The position numbers were made by a program, and so were the translations under genes. This document shows, piece by piece, positions 35,824 through 44,808 of a DNA stretch of 64,000 nucleotides. Every line of letters starts with the position of its first letter. The stretch's first letter is position 1. The notes beneath the pieces were generated by a model. That model did not search any database, was not told the DNA's origin, and saw only the letters and a program-made list of their open reading frames with translations. Origin of the DNA: Lewinellaceae bacterium (GTDB lineage: Bacteria > Bacteroidota > Bacteroidia > Chitinophagales > Saprospiraceae); NCBI GenBank assembly GCA_020636225.1, contig JACJYI010000010.1:6955-70954 (forward strand), written 5' to 3'.

Positions 35824-38376
35824 GTGCAATCAATGAATCAACAATCACCCATGCGTATCTCCAGCCTTTTCCTGCTTGCGTTTTGCCTGACCCTGTCCAT
35901 CTCTGCGGACATCCACGCCCAGGCAGTACAGATGACCTACCAGGTCATGCCGCCCTATCCCGTACATCCGGAAGATCTGATTCGATTTCGGGGGCAACAG
36001 GTTGTTACGTTGATCAACTCGTCCAATGAGTCCCGACAAATCAAATTATTGGCTCGGATCACGGGTGACCAGGGTATCCAGGCCGAGATCAAGTCGCATT
36101 ACCAGCCCGTTTCTCCCATCCTTCTCCAGCCATTTGAAACCCGGATCCTGACCGGAGCCGAGCTGGAATCCATGCATGCCAATATGCGTGAACAGGATGT
36201 CCACCTGACCGGGATCTCCTGGCAACGCATCGCACAGACCGAAACCATCCCGGAAGGCGTGTACGAGATCTGTGTAACGGCTCATGATCTGATCACCGGG
36301 GAGCTTCTTTCTGATCCGGATGGCGGGTGTTCGACCCTGTTCATCACACATTACGATCCACCTGTCCTGGTCTATCCAGTCGAGGATGAATCCGTTCCCA
36401 CCACCGATCCCCAAATGCTCAACCTGATCTGGACACCTTCGGGTATGCCCCATCTGACAGAATACCGGATCGAGCTCGTGGATATGACCATGAATCGCCT
36501 TCTCGATGCGAATCAGGCATTCGACAATCCGGCCATTCGTCCATTCTATTCCGATCATCATTGGCGGACCACATCCTATCCGATGGATGTGACCCGGCCG
36601 TCCCTGATACCGGGACACCAATATGCCGTGCGTATCCAGGCCAGTGATCCCTCCGGAATGACAGCGTTCAAGAATGAGGGCAAGGGACCCGTCTCCTGGT
36701 TTGTCTGGGGTGGACAGGATCAGCAGGTGGATGCCTTTGGTCCGGGGCTGGTTTTGAAGGAGAAGGAAAAAGGCATGGGTGGACCAGGTGGTTTCGCCGA
36801 GAATAACAGTCCACTGGCACAAGCCTATAAAGGAAATGACGGCGGTGCATTTTATGTAACGGTGAAAAAGATCGGCTCGAAGAATAAAGTGTACTGGTTC
36901 GGCGAACATCCGGGTCAGGGATACAGTCATCTTTTTGAAGGTGAAGTCAAGGGAAACCAGGTCGAAGGAACATTCTGGGGAGTCCCGAAGTACGGGGAGC
37001 CAACCTCAGGTAAGGTGACACTTGACATTCAACACAATGGTAAATCCCTGGTGGTTCAATCCAAACACGTTGACTTCGTTCCGGATGTGCTCACATCCAT
37101 TGACCTGAAGGAATACATTGATTTGTTCCCCCTGGCCAGGGATTATGCTGCATACTCAGGTAAGCAGGCCAATGGAGACCCGATGACCGGTCTGTTCATG
37201 GGGACAGATGGCGGGCGCTATTACATCCGCCAGGTCGATGATCACATTTACATGATTGGAGAATCGAGGTTCGATAAAGGGGAGCAACCAGGATTCATGC
37301 ACCTGTTCTCAGGCCAGATCAACCCGTATGGGACCAAGGGGTACGACAACTATTTTGAAGGATATTTTACCACCTTGTCCAAGGGGACCAAGAACGCATC
37401 CGGAAAGTCCGCCTGGAGGATCAAGAGTTCGGACCGAATCAATCAATATGGGACAAGTGACCTGGGCTGTGATACATTAAAGCGAGCCAAAACAGGCATC
37501 TCTTCTCCGGATGGTCCGGTTCCGGTCCATAAGGATCCTGTTGATCCAGGTGGGGTTGATGCCAAGCCAAAGGCAGAAAAATCCGCGGCATTCGTCTTGT
37601 TCTATTTTGATGACGGGCCATTTGCCACCCTGTTCCAGAACATTGGTACCAAGCTGAACCTGGCCCTGGAAGGGTATGACAAGACGGTGGTGATGAAGGA
37701 GGACTATCTGGGCATAAAGGCGGATAAAGAGGTGAATCTCATGTACAGGACCACCTTTTTATCGGAGTTGGTTGACCTCGCCATAGAAGGGTATTATATC
37801 GATCTATATGTCTTTACACACGGCAGCAGGGATGGCATCATGCTCAAGGATGGTGCCGTGACGGCCCAGGATATTCAGATCTATCTGGGGGGGTGGTTTG
37901 GTCCCGGAGATTTTCCCCTTCGGATGGTGTACCAGATGAATTGTTACGGGAGCAACCTCCTCATGGCCTTCAAGAATGCAGGCGCCAAGGTGGCCTGTGG
38001 AACACGGCATGTCAATTTCTGCCCGACCAGGTATAACCCGTTCGCCAAAGCCTGGCAGGCTGGCAAGACCTTTCAGCAGGCTGTCAATGATGGCATCAAC
38101 GACGACGTGGCCAATTCCCTGGCGGCGACCGGAATCAACATCAACTTGAAATGGAGGATCGGGAATCCCCTTTCCTGGGATTGCAAGTCATGTAAAGTCG
38201 GCACTGATCTGACAGACAAGAAAAACTGCCTGGGATGCTATTTCAAGAGTTTCTGGGGATTTGAAAACAGCGAGTATGACTATGATCAAACAGGACTGTG
38301 GAATATGTTCAACAGTTCCTTTCATATCGTCGTCGGGGACGGTTCCATAACCAGGAACACAAAACCAACCTGGTAA
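35824..38376 (+). CDS. Secreted protein with a C-terminal caspase-like (clan CD) domain
   Basis: A protein of up to 850 residues. A signal peptide (LFLLAFCLTLSISADIHAQ) follows one of three ATGs (35824, 35833, 35851). About residues 35-310 resemble the sandwich-type N-terminal region of large T9SS-associated surface proteins. Two related glycine-rich beta repeats follow (GAFYVTVKKIGSKNKVYWFGE and GRYYIRQVDDHIYMIGE, each ending in an HLF block). The last 260 residues have the layout of a clan CD cysteine peptidase: a strand before His666 in YVFTHGSRDG, and a strand before Cys707 in VYQMNCYGSN. Catalysis is inferred, not shown. It is 16 bp upstream of a barrel gene. No T9SS tail is visible. Confidence 0.74.
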   Translation: MQSMNQQSPMRISSLFLLAFCLTLSISADIHAQAVQMTYQVMPPYPVHPEDLIRFRGQQVVTLINSSNESRQIKLLARITGDQGIQAEIKSHYQPVSPILLQPFETRILTGAELESMHANMREQDVHLTGISWQRIAQTETIPEGVYEICVTAHDLITGELLSDPDGGCSTLFITHYDPPVLVYPVEDESVPTTDPQMLNLIWTPSGMPHLTEYRIELVDMTMNRLLDANQAFDNPAIRPFYSDHHWRTTSYPMDVTRPSLIPGHQYAVRIQASDPSGMTAFKNEGKGPVSWFVWGGQDQQVDAFGPGLVLKEKEKGMGGPGGFAENNSPLAQAYKGNDGGAFYVTVKKIGSKNKVYWFGEHPGQGYSHLFEGEVKGNQVEGTFWGVPKYGEPTSGKVTLDIQHNGKSLVVQSKHVDFVPDVLTSIDLKEYIDLFPLARDYAAYSGKQANGDPMTGLFMGTDGGRYYIRQVDDHIYMIGESRFDKGEQPGFMHLFSGQINPYGTKGYDNYFEGYFTTLSKGTKNASGKSAWRIKSSDRINQYGTSDLGCDTLKRAKTGISSPDGPVPVHKDPVDPGGVDAKPKAEKSAAFVLFYFDDGPFATLFQNIGTKLNLALEGYDKTVVMKEDYLGIKADKEVNLMYRTTFLSELVDLAIEGYYIDLYVFTHGSRDGIMLKDGAVTAQDIQIYLGGWFGPGDFPLRMVYQMNCYGSNLLMAFKNAGAKVACGTRHVNFCPTRYNPFAKAWQAGKTFQQAVNDGINDDVANSLAATGININLKWRIGNPLSWDCKSCKVGTDLTDKKNCLGCYFKSFWGFENSEYDYDQTGLWNMFNSSFHIVVGDGSITRNTKPTW

Positions 38377-38392
38377 CCATCAAACCTGTCCG

Positions 38393-40030
38393 ATGAAACA
38401 ACTACTTGTCTTTTTTCTTGTTTGCGGGTTCGTTTCCACGTGGGCTCAGGACGAATCTTCCAAGGCCCCGATATCCCTGACAGGCGGGCTTCATCTCGGC
38501 GGTCAACTATATACGGTATCCGGTATCCCGGCCCGATCAGTCAGCCCGCTGTGGAACTTGTCCGGAAGTGCAACCCTCTCGCTGTATTCCATTCAGGCTC
38601 CATTTTCCTTTACCATCGGTCGTCAAGGCCGCCAGGCCAATGTTCCTTCGTTCAGTCAGTTCGGGATCAGTCCGACGTGGAAAGGGATGACCCTGCATGC
38701 CGGAAACCGGTCCATGCGACTGTCCTCCTATACCCTGGCTGGGCATCCCTTCCTGGGAGTTGGGATCGAGGGCGCCGCGGGTGAATTCCGATTTGCTGCC
38801 ATGTACGGACGATTGCGTCGTGCCAGAGAATATGTGCAGGATGATCCGGTGGCCTACCCTCCGGTGCTCCAAAGGAAGGGCTATGCCATCAAAATGGGCA
38901 TTGGTACAGAGCGGACCTTCATTGATCTGATCTACTTCCATGCAGCGGATGATACACGGACTCAGTCGATTCCTGATTCGATCCTGACGGCAGCCGAGAA
39001 TACGGTTGTCAGCCTGAACTCACGATTGGCCATGTCGAAATCATTCAGCCTTTTTGCCGAGGCTGCGATCAGTCTGTACACCAGGGATGTGCGTTCCATA
39101 CCAGTCACGGATGAGTTTCCATTGGGATCGGAGCGACTGTTTACACCCAGGTGGAGCTCCAGGGCCAATTATGCCACCCGGGCCGGGATGGAATTGCGTC
39201 TGAGGACCTTTGGGATCAAAGGCATGTGGGAGCGGGTCATGCCGGAATTTCAGACCATGGGTGCCTTCTTCTTTGCCAATGATATTGACAATATCACCCT
39301 GTCACCAACCCTTCGATTGTGGTCGTCCAAAATCATGATCAACGGTACGTTTGGTTTGCAACGCAATAACCTTCTAGACAATCGCACTGAAACGACTACC
39401 CGATTTATCGGGCGCGGGAATATCCTCATACGTCCGAACAACCGGTTCAGCCTGAACATGTCAGCAATCAGTCTTGCCATCAATCAACGGGATGGGAATA
39501 TCCAGCTCACGGATACGATCCGGACGGCCCTGGTCACTACTCATTACAGCCTGAGCCCGATGTGGGTATGGTCGGACAGCATTCGCTCACGGTCCTTCAT
39601 GTGTTCTGTCAACGTCCAGGATCTCAATGACCGGAATCCGTTCACACGGGAATTCACAGATATGTCTACCTGGTTCATCCAGGCCACCTGGGCATCTCGG
39701 CCCATCCGGGCAGGATGGGGTTGGTCAGCCGGGTTGACAGCCAACAGGATATTTCTGGCCGATCTGACCACTGACCGATTGGGCGGACAGGGCAACGTAC
39801 AACGTCAGTTCGGGAAGCAGTGGTCCGTTCAGGGAGGAGGTGGATGGCATCTCAGTTCCATCGAAGGCAACCAGGATGGATCTGTCACCACCTTGCGCAT
39901 GGATGCCCGGTGTCGGCTATTCGGACAGACAAGTCTGACCATCAATACTTCTCTTCTATTGAACAAGTCCAGGACCTTTCAGGACTATTCGGAATGGCAG
40001 GGCGGGATTTTCCTCCAGCATATGTTCTGA
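38393..40030 (+). CDS. Outer-membrane beta-barrel protein
   Basis: A protein of 545 residues with a signal peptide (MKQLLVFFLVCGFVSTWA, cleavage near AQ), followed by alternating amphipathic strands to the end, which is the pattern of a large outer-membrane barrel (for example FRFAAMYGRLRRARE, FSLFAEAAISLYTR, ending GGIFLQHMF). No plug and no TonB-type features are present. The start lies 16 bp after the caspase-like gene, so the two are likely an operon, and the barrel could anchor or export its partner. I do not recognise a named family. Confidence 0.75.
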   Translation: MKQLLVFFLVCGFVSTWAQDESSKAPISLTGGLHLGGQLYTVSGIPARSVSPLWNLSGSATLSLYSIQAPFSFTIGRQGRQANVPSFSQFGISPTWKGMTLHAGNRSMRLSSYTLAGHPFLGVGIEGAAGEFRFAAMYGRLRRAREYVQDDPVAYPPVLQRKGYAIKMGIGTERTFIDLIYFHAADDTRTQSIPDSILTAAENTVVSLNSRLAMSKSFSLFAEAAISLYTRDVRSIPVTDEFPLGSERLFTPRWSSRANYATRAGMELRLRTFGIKGMWERVMPEFQTMGAFFFANDIDNITLSPTLRLWSSKIMINGTFGLQRNNLLDNRTETTTRFIGRGNILIRPNNRFSLNMSAISLAINQRDGNIQLTDTIRTALVTTHYSLSPMWVWSDSIRSRSFMCSVNVQDLNDRNPFTREFTDMSTWFIQATWASRPIRAGWGWSAGLTANRIFLADLTTDRLGGQGNVQRQFGKQWSVQGGGGWHLSSIEGNQDGSVTTLRMDARCRLFGQTSLTINTSLLLNKSRTFQDYSEWQGGIFLQHMF

Positions 40031-40280
40031 TGGATGTCAGGGTTCAGGGGACAGAGACACCCCGGGCTGTTTCTGGTCCAGTCTGATCGGAGATGCCCCG
40101 GGGAATCTCCAGGAAACGGATTTGAATGAATCGGTCATTGACCCGATGATCGTGCTCAAGCTGTCGAAATATTTCAGGTTCATGTTGTATCTTCCTGCAA
40201 CCGGAGGAGGAATTGTACATATCGAGTGTACAGGAGAGTGTGAAGGCGATAATCCGGAAATTCTGCGAAAATCAACAACC

Positions 40281-40694
40281 ATGGCTTTCCGAATCCGACG
40301 CGTGACCTATTACTACACCCTCGTCCGTGACCAACCCGGCGAGTCGTACAATTTCCTGTCGCAACTGGCAGCCCTGGGGATCAATCTCATGGCCTTCACC
40401 GCGATCCCCATCGGCCCCGACAAGACCCAGTTGACGATCTTCCCCGACGATGATGGCAAATTCCAGCAGGCCACCTACCAGGTCGGGCTGACCATGGACG
40501 GGCCTCATCAGGCCTTCCTCGTACAGGGTGATGATGACCTGGGAGCGCTGTCGGCTGTCCATGAAAAGATCTTCCGGGCCGGAGTGAATGTGTTTGCCTC
40601 CAGCGGGGTGAGCGATGGCAAGGGCATGTTCGGCTATGTCATCTACGTTCGTCCCGAATCATTTGACCGGGCGGCAGAGGCGCTGGGTGTCTGA
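40281..40694 (+). CDS. Tandem ACT-like domain protein
   Basis: A cytoplasmic protein of 137 residues made of two ACT-like halves: VTYYYTLVRDQPGESYNFLSQLAALGINLMAF, then HQAFLVQGDDDLGALSAVHEKIFRAGVNVFA with a closing YVIYVRPESFDRAAEAL. ACT domains commonly bind amino acids or other small ligands and regulate enzymes. No catalytic domain is attached here. The ATG at 40281 gives MAFRIRRVTYYY. The open frame upstream (to 40122) adds residues of no clear structure. It converges with the acyltransferase gene with two bases between stop codons. Confidence 0.78.
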   Translation: MAFRIRRVTYYYTLVRDQPGESYNFLSQLAALGINLMAFTAIPIGPDKTQLTIFPDDDGKFQQATYQVGLTMDGPHQAFLVQGDDDLGALSAVHEKIFRAGVNVFASSGVSDGKGMFGYVIYVRPESFDRAAEALGV

Positions 40695-40696
40695 CC

Positions 40697-41665
40697 TCAG
40701 GCTTCGGGATGTGAGCGGTTCTTCTTCCAGCGTTTGTGGGTCCAGAGCCATCCTCCCGGGTCGTGGAGGATGTCCGCTTCGATCATGGCGGCATAACGAC
40801 GGGTGATCTCTGTTTCCGGCAAGGTAGCAGGCTGTTCTGTCAATACCTCCAATCGGATCGTGTATCCTCTTCCTGTGGAGGCTCGTCGCATGACCGCATA
40901 GATCACTGGAATATCCAGGCGTCTGGCCAGTACCTCCGGGCCCGGGATGAACGCCGTATCCTGTCCCAGAAAGGACACCCAATGGGCTTTGTCCTGATTG
41001 GAGGGGGATTGATCGGCGAGAAAGAAGTAGGCATTCGGCCCCTCCCGATCCAGATCGATCAGGGTCTTGATGGCATTCAGCTGAGGAATGAGCTGCATAC
41101 CACCCCGGGTCCGCCGATCATGCACGAACCGGCTGACCCGTTTGTTCCGGAACGGTTTCCAGATCCCGATGACCGGTGCCGAGAGAGCACCCGGGATGGT
41201 CAGGGCAGCCAATTCGAAATTCCGGTAATGATTGGCTGCGATCAGTACGGACCGGCCCTGCTTGAAAAAGGCTTCCACCACTTCGGGATTCTCCACCCGA
41301 CAATATTGGTGGATCTGGTCGATCGGGGCGGTATGGGATTTGAAGGTTTCCAGGGTGATCATGGCCAAGTTCTGGTAACAGGACTGGATGATCTTTTGAT
41401 GTTGATCCTCGGCCTGTGGCCAGACCCGGCGGAGATTGCTGACGATGACCTTGCGACGATAACGAATGACATGCTGGAACAGGATCCGCAACGGGATGGC
41501 CTTCCAATGCAGGAGTCGCCAGGGTACCCAGGCGATGAGGAAGGACAGGATCCGGATGGATGGGTAGGTCAACAGGCGATTCTTCAGTGCAGGGTCGAAG
41601 ATACTGCAGGATAACCGTTCCCGGATACTCCACTGGGCGGCGGTTCGGATGGGTTCGCACCTCAT
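40697..41665 (-). CDS. LpxL/HtrB-like lysophospholipid acyltransferase
   Basis: A membrane-associated acyltransferase of 322 residues. An N-terminal hydrophobic stretch (SFLIAWVPWRLLHW) is followed by YRRKVIVSNLRRVWPQ, the catalytic H-x4-E motif at His146-Glu151 (NHYRNFE), FFLADQSPSNQDKAHWVSFLG and a C-terminal DPGGWLWTHKRWKK block. This matches the lipid A late acyltransferases, which transfer an acyl chain onto lipid A precursors at the inner membrane. In Bacteroidota some members instead make other acylated lipids, so the exact acceptor is not certain. It is monocistronic and convergent with the ACT gene. Confidence 0.88.
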   Translation of the reverse strand: MRCEPIRTAAQWSIRERLSCSIFDPALKNRLLTYPSIRILSFLIAWVPWRLLHWKAIPLRILFQHVIRYRRKVIVSNLRRVWPQAEDQHQKIIQSCYQNLAMITLETFKSHTAPIDQIHQYCRVENPEVVEAFFKQGRSVLIAANHYRNFELAALTIPGALSAPVIGIWKPFRNKRVSRFVHDRRTRGGMQLIPQLNAIKTLIDLDREGPNAYFFLADQSPSNQDKAHWVSFLGQDTAFIPGPEVLARRLDIPVIYAVMRRASTGRGYTIRLEVLTEQPATLPETEITRRYAAMIEADILHDPGGWLWTHKRWKKNRSHPEA

Positions 41666-41859
41666 CCTGTGCCTCGGTTTGCCAGCTGGATGATTCCCGA
41701 AAGGGTTAAAAAAATCGCATAATGGAAGCCTTGGGGAACTATTTCACAATTTTTTTATCCCGGGTTGTATCTTTTTGTTCCTTCAGGTGTCCTACCTTTA
41801 GAAAAAACAAACAGGATTTTACCATTCTTCATAGGAACACAATTTCTTCACCCTAATTC

Positions 41860-42315
41860 ATGATTATGAAAAACGTACTTTTTGTTTTGATCTGTTTTGC
41901 ATTCGCTGCCGTATCTGTCAATGCACAGGATTCCACGATCCCACAGGATGACCAGGGCACCTATGTAAGTGACTTTTCCACTCTGATCGTGTCCGCCACG
42001 GGCATTACGGATGGCACATCCACCTCCGGTAGCGGTGCTACGGCTACGGATGGAGCCGGAAGCGCTACCGATGGAGCCGCCACGGGCGTAGAAGGCAGCG
42101 GAACGGACGCTACGGAAGGCAAATCTGTACCAACGCTGACAGATGTCCGCCGGACCAAGAAAGGTTGGGGCGGTACCTACACGACGGCTGAAGGCAAGGC
42201 CATCAAGGTGAGGATCGAATGGAGGACTGATGATAATGGCAACAAGCTCATTCGCCTGACGGATGCCACCTCCGGTGATGTAGTTGCCAAGTACAAGCGC
42301 CAGGCCAACCGCTAG
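41860..42315 (+). CDS. Small secreted protein with Ser/Thr/Gly linker
   Basis: A protein of 151 residues. A signal peptide (KNVLFVLICFAFAAVSV, cleavage near NAQ) is followed by an acidic segment, a low-complexity stretch rich in Thr, Ser, Gly and Ala (about residues 45-88), and a small basic C-terminal domain (GWGGTYTTAEGKAIKVRIEW ... VVAKYKRQAN) that looks like a short beta-meander. I do not recognise a family. A T-rich leader with TTTTTG and TACCTTTAG lies about 55-85 bp upstream and could be a promoter. A strong terminator follows 45 bp after the stop. Confidence 0.7.
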   Translation: MIMKNVLFVLICFAFAAVSVNAQDSTIPQDDQGTYVSDFSTLIVSATGITDGTSTSGSGATATDGAGSATDGAATGVEGSGTDATEGKSVPTLTDVRRTKKGWGGTYTTAEGKAIKVRIEWRTDDNGNKLIRLTDATSGDVVAKYKRQANR

Positions 42316-42360
42316 ATCAACAACCTGTCCCGGGTCCGATACTCGGTGATAGATCATACA

Positions 42361-42401
42361 ACAGAAGGGTCCGGAGTTTCTCCGGATCCTTCTGTTTTTT
42401 T
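42361..42401. terminator. Bidirectional intrinsic terminator
   Basis: A 16-bp inverted repeat (ACAGAAGGGTCCGGAG, loop TTT, CTCCGGATCCTTCTGT, one mismatch) followed by a T-run on the plus strand. It sits between the small secreted protein gene and the convergent PhoD-type gene and probably serves both. Confidence 0.92.
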
Positions 42402-42405
42402 ATCC

Positions 42406-43737
42406 CTAACGTTCCTGTCGGATCTCCCTGGTCCAACGCGGATTGCCTTCCGCATCGACAATGGTCAGGTTCATTCGGCGGTCCTTCCTGGGGCCAGTGA
42501 CGGTCATGATGCCGAAGTTCTGGTCGTTGACATAGGTACCCGGTACCCGGAGGGTGTTTCCTTCCCGCTCATTGTTCCTGGATGGATTGGAGGTCAGGGG
42601 AGACACCGTCCAGTCGTACAGCGTGATGCCATTGTCGAGCGTGAGTTGGCTCAGCTCTGTATGATGCCGATCACCACTGACAAAGAGGACATTGCGAATG
42701 CCCTCCGTTTCGATCCGACGGAGAAGCTCCAACCGCTCCTGCCCATGGTGGTGGGCGTAGTTTTCAAAGACCGGCGCAGGATTGAGCACCTGTCCGCCGA
42801 TCACCACCACCTTGAAGGAGGCCTTGCTGTAGACCAGTGCTTCGATCAACCAATCCAGTTGGGCTTTGCCCAGGATGGTCGCGTCACAGGTCTGGCAGTC
42901 ATTCGGACTGCGAAAGAACCGGTTGTCGAGCAGAAAGAAGTCGATATCTGCCCATTGGAAGAATGACGTGATCCCGTGTTCGCCATCCAGGCCGGTACTC
43001 GGGTTGGCCCAGAAAAGCTCAAAGGCCTCCCTGGTCTTGTCCTTGTGAATATAGGATCGATCCGAGTCATTGGGGCCAAAGTCGTGGTCATCCCAGATGG
43101 CATAATGATGCACATTGGCGAGCAGGGGCTGGAGCGCCGGTTGCGAGCGCGCATGAGTATAGCGATGCTGAATGCCGGTGCGCGTGTACCAGTCCACTTC
43201 ACGCAGGTAGATATTGTCCCCCAGCCAGACCATGGCGTCCGGCTGACGGGCAGAGATCGTCTGGAATATCCCCATGTCCTGGCCGTAGGGAGTTCCCGGC
43301 TGGTCCACCTCCGGTTCGTTGATATAGGTGCAACTCCCGAAGGCCATGCTGAAGTCCGGCGGGTCCTCCCGCCATTGCCACAGGGCTTGCGACTGAAATT
43401 CAGTAGGGTAGGGAAGGTCGATGGCCTGCCCATTGATATGGACCTGGTAGACGTAGCGATTGTCCGGCTGGACCTTATCCGCCACCAGTTTGGCCACAAA
43501 TGCCTCCTCTTTTCGGGTCCGCACGGTGTCGGTGGAGAAGGCTGCCATTCGCTGCCCCTTGACCGCATAGGTGATCCAGACATCCGCAGCTGTCGCGGTC
43601 TGCACCCAGAGCATCACTTCCTTGTAATCGGAATAGCCCACCATGGGGCCGGAGCGCAAGAGGGAATGATCAGCGGATTGAGCCAGGCCCAGGGTCCGGA
43701 TGACGATCAGGGCGAATAACAGGAGGAAGCGGTTCAT
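42406..43737 (-). CDS. PhoD-like alkaline phosphatase family protein
   Basis: A secreted metallophosphoesterase of 443 residues. The signal peptide (MNRFLLLFALIVIRTLGLA) is followed by a beta-sandwich N-terminal part (MVGYSDYKEVMLWVQT) and the catalytic part with FSMAFGSC, MVWLGDNIYLRE, IWDDHDFGPNDSD and VLFVSGDRHHTEL, the metal-binding motifs of PhoD-type phosphatases. It probably releases phosphate from organic esters or diesters in the periplasm. The ATG at 43737 is preferred to a codon at 43755 because it begins the signal peptide. It shares a terminator region with the convergent gene. Confidence 0.9.
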   Translation of the reverse strand: MNRFLLLFALIVIRTLGLAQSADHSLLRSGPMVGYSDYKEVMLWVQTATAADVWITYAVKGQRMAAFSTDTVRTRKEEAFVAKLVADKVQPDNRYVYQVHINGQAIDLPYPTEFQSQALWQWREDPPDFSMAFGSCTYINEPEVDQPGTPYGQDMGIFQTISARQPDAMVWLGDNIYLREVDWYTRTGIQHRYTHARSQPALQPLLANVHHYAIWDDHDFGPNDSDRSYIHKDKTREAFELFWANPSTGLDGEHGITSFFQWADIDFFLLDNRFFRSPNDCQTCDATILGKAQLDWLIEALVYSKASFKVVVIGGQVLNPAPVFENYAHHHGQERLELLRRIETEGIRNVLFVSGDRHHTELSQLTLDNGITLYDWTVSPLTSNPSRNNEREGNTLRVPGTYVNDQNFGIMTVTGPRKDRRMNLTIVDAEGNPRWTREIRQER

Positions 43738-43825
43738 CGCATGAAGTTCAGTCATTCAATCGATCAGTGAGGTTATCCTCAGATGACAAAATGGTGAATT
43801 TTCTGAAAATACAAGGTTATGTGGA

Positions 43826-44581
43826 TCAGCCAAGCAGTTGATGGATCCCCTGCATTGCCTTGGTCCTGGCCTGCTCCAGAAGATCATCCGTGGTTTGCCG
43901 GGAGGGGTCGTCGCTGGGCAGGCGGGATGTCAGGAGATGGAGGTCGTGCCACTCGCCGATCCGGGCGGCCGTGGTGATGAGGACCGGCAATCGGTCATGC
44001 CAGGGGGTATGTCCGGGTAAGGCTTCCTCCAGGAATTGGCCGATGTAGATGAGGTGCTTGATCTCTTTGCGGATCTGGTGCAGGACCCGGTCGTCCGGCA
44101 ATTGAGCGGCCAGCTGGTGAAGGCGTTCCATGCCCCGCAAATAGAAGGACTCCCCGTTGATCACCAATTTCTCGTCGCTCATCCGGTCGGCAAACGACGT
44201 CCATTTCCTGATCCGGGAAGCGAGGTGGCGGGGGGACAGCCGCTTTTGACGGATGGTCTCCCGGAATCGTTTCCCGGCCTTTTTGCTGTCCGCGTGGTTC
44301 GCGGTTTCGTGCCCCATCAACGGCTGGAGGTCATCCTCCAGGATCTCTTGCCGGACCTGGATATCCCGAAGTGTCCCCGAACGCTTGAATGCCTTTTGGA
44401 TCAGCTTGCGGTCCTGGCCGGACACACGTTTTCCCGTCACCCATTCCCGAAATGCCCAGAGCGCCCTCAGTCGCTTCACGCCAAGGCGGAAGTTGTGGAT
44501 GTGTCGTTCATCCATGCGATGCCGTATCCGGCGCACAGCCTTGAGAAACTTGCCGGAGAAGTAGGACATTGGGTCGTTCAT
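43826..44581 (-). CDS. CHAD domain protein
   Basis: A cytoplasmic, strongly basic helical protein of 251 residues. It has the CHAD pattern of conserved histidines and basic residues: RRIRHRMDERHIHNFRLGVKRLRALWAF at the N-terminus, SGTLRDIQVRQEIL, then HQIRKEIKHLIYIGQFLEE and a final RIGEWHDLHLL block. CHAD domains bind polyphosphate, so a link with phosphate storage or polyphosphate granules is likely. The neighbouring PhoD-type phosphatase gene suggests a phosphate theme, but that is inference. The ATG at 44581 fits the domain start, and the open frame upstream overlaps the divergent PepD leader. Confidence 0.88.
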   Translation of the reverse strand: MNDPMSYFSGKFLKAVRRIRHRMDERHIHNFRLGVKRLRALWAFREWVTGKRVSGQDRKLIQKAFKRSGTLRDIQVRQEILEDDLQPLMGHETANHADSKKAGKRFRETIRQKRLSPRHLASRIRKWTSFADRMSDEKLVINGESFYLRGMERLHQLAAQLPDDRVLHQIRKEIKHLIYIGQFLEEALPGHTPWHDRLPVLITTAARIGEWHDLHLLTSRLPSDDPSRQTTDDLLEQARTKAMQGIHQLLG

Positions 44582-44616
44582 TCTGCAGGACAGACGCAAT
44601 ACAGCAAAAACCGGGC

Positions 44617-44712
44617 TCAGTTTCCGATGATCAGGACCAACGCCCAGATCAGGGTGATGCACAGCAGGCAGGCCAGGGCCAGCCGAAACCATTTTGGCAG
44701 GGAATGCTTCAT
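44617..44712 (-). CDS. Candidate 31-residue single-span membrane peptide
   Basis: An ATG at 44712 opens a frame of 31 codons, ending in TGA at 44617. The product has a short basic start (MKHSLPKWFR) and one hydrophobic span (LALACLLCITLIWALVLIIG). It lies 35 bp upstream of the CHAD gene on the same strand and could be co-transcribed. No homology can be checked here. The basic-then-hydrophobic layout is typical of real small membrane proteins, but chance cannot be excluded. Confidence 0.45.
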   Translation of the reverse strand: MKHSLPKWFRLALACLLCITLIWALVLIIGN

Positions 44713-44808
44713 CTCCACAAGATAGAAGGTTGGGCACTTTTGATGTTCGCGGGCTGTTCGGGTCACCGGGACAATCCCTATCTTGGCCGGAAGAAATGTC
44801 AGCATACC

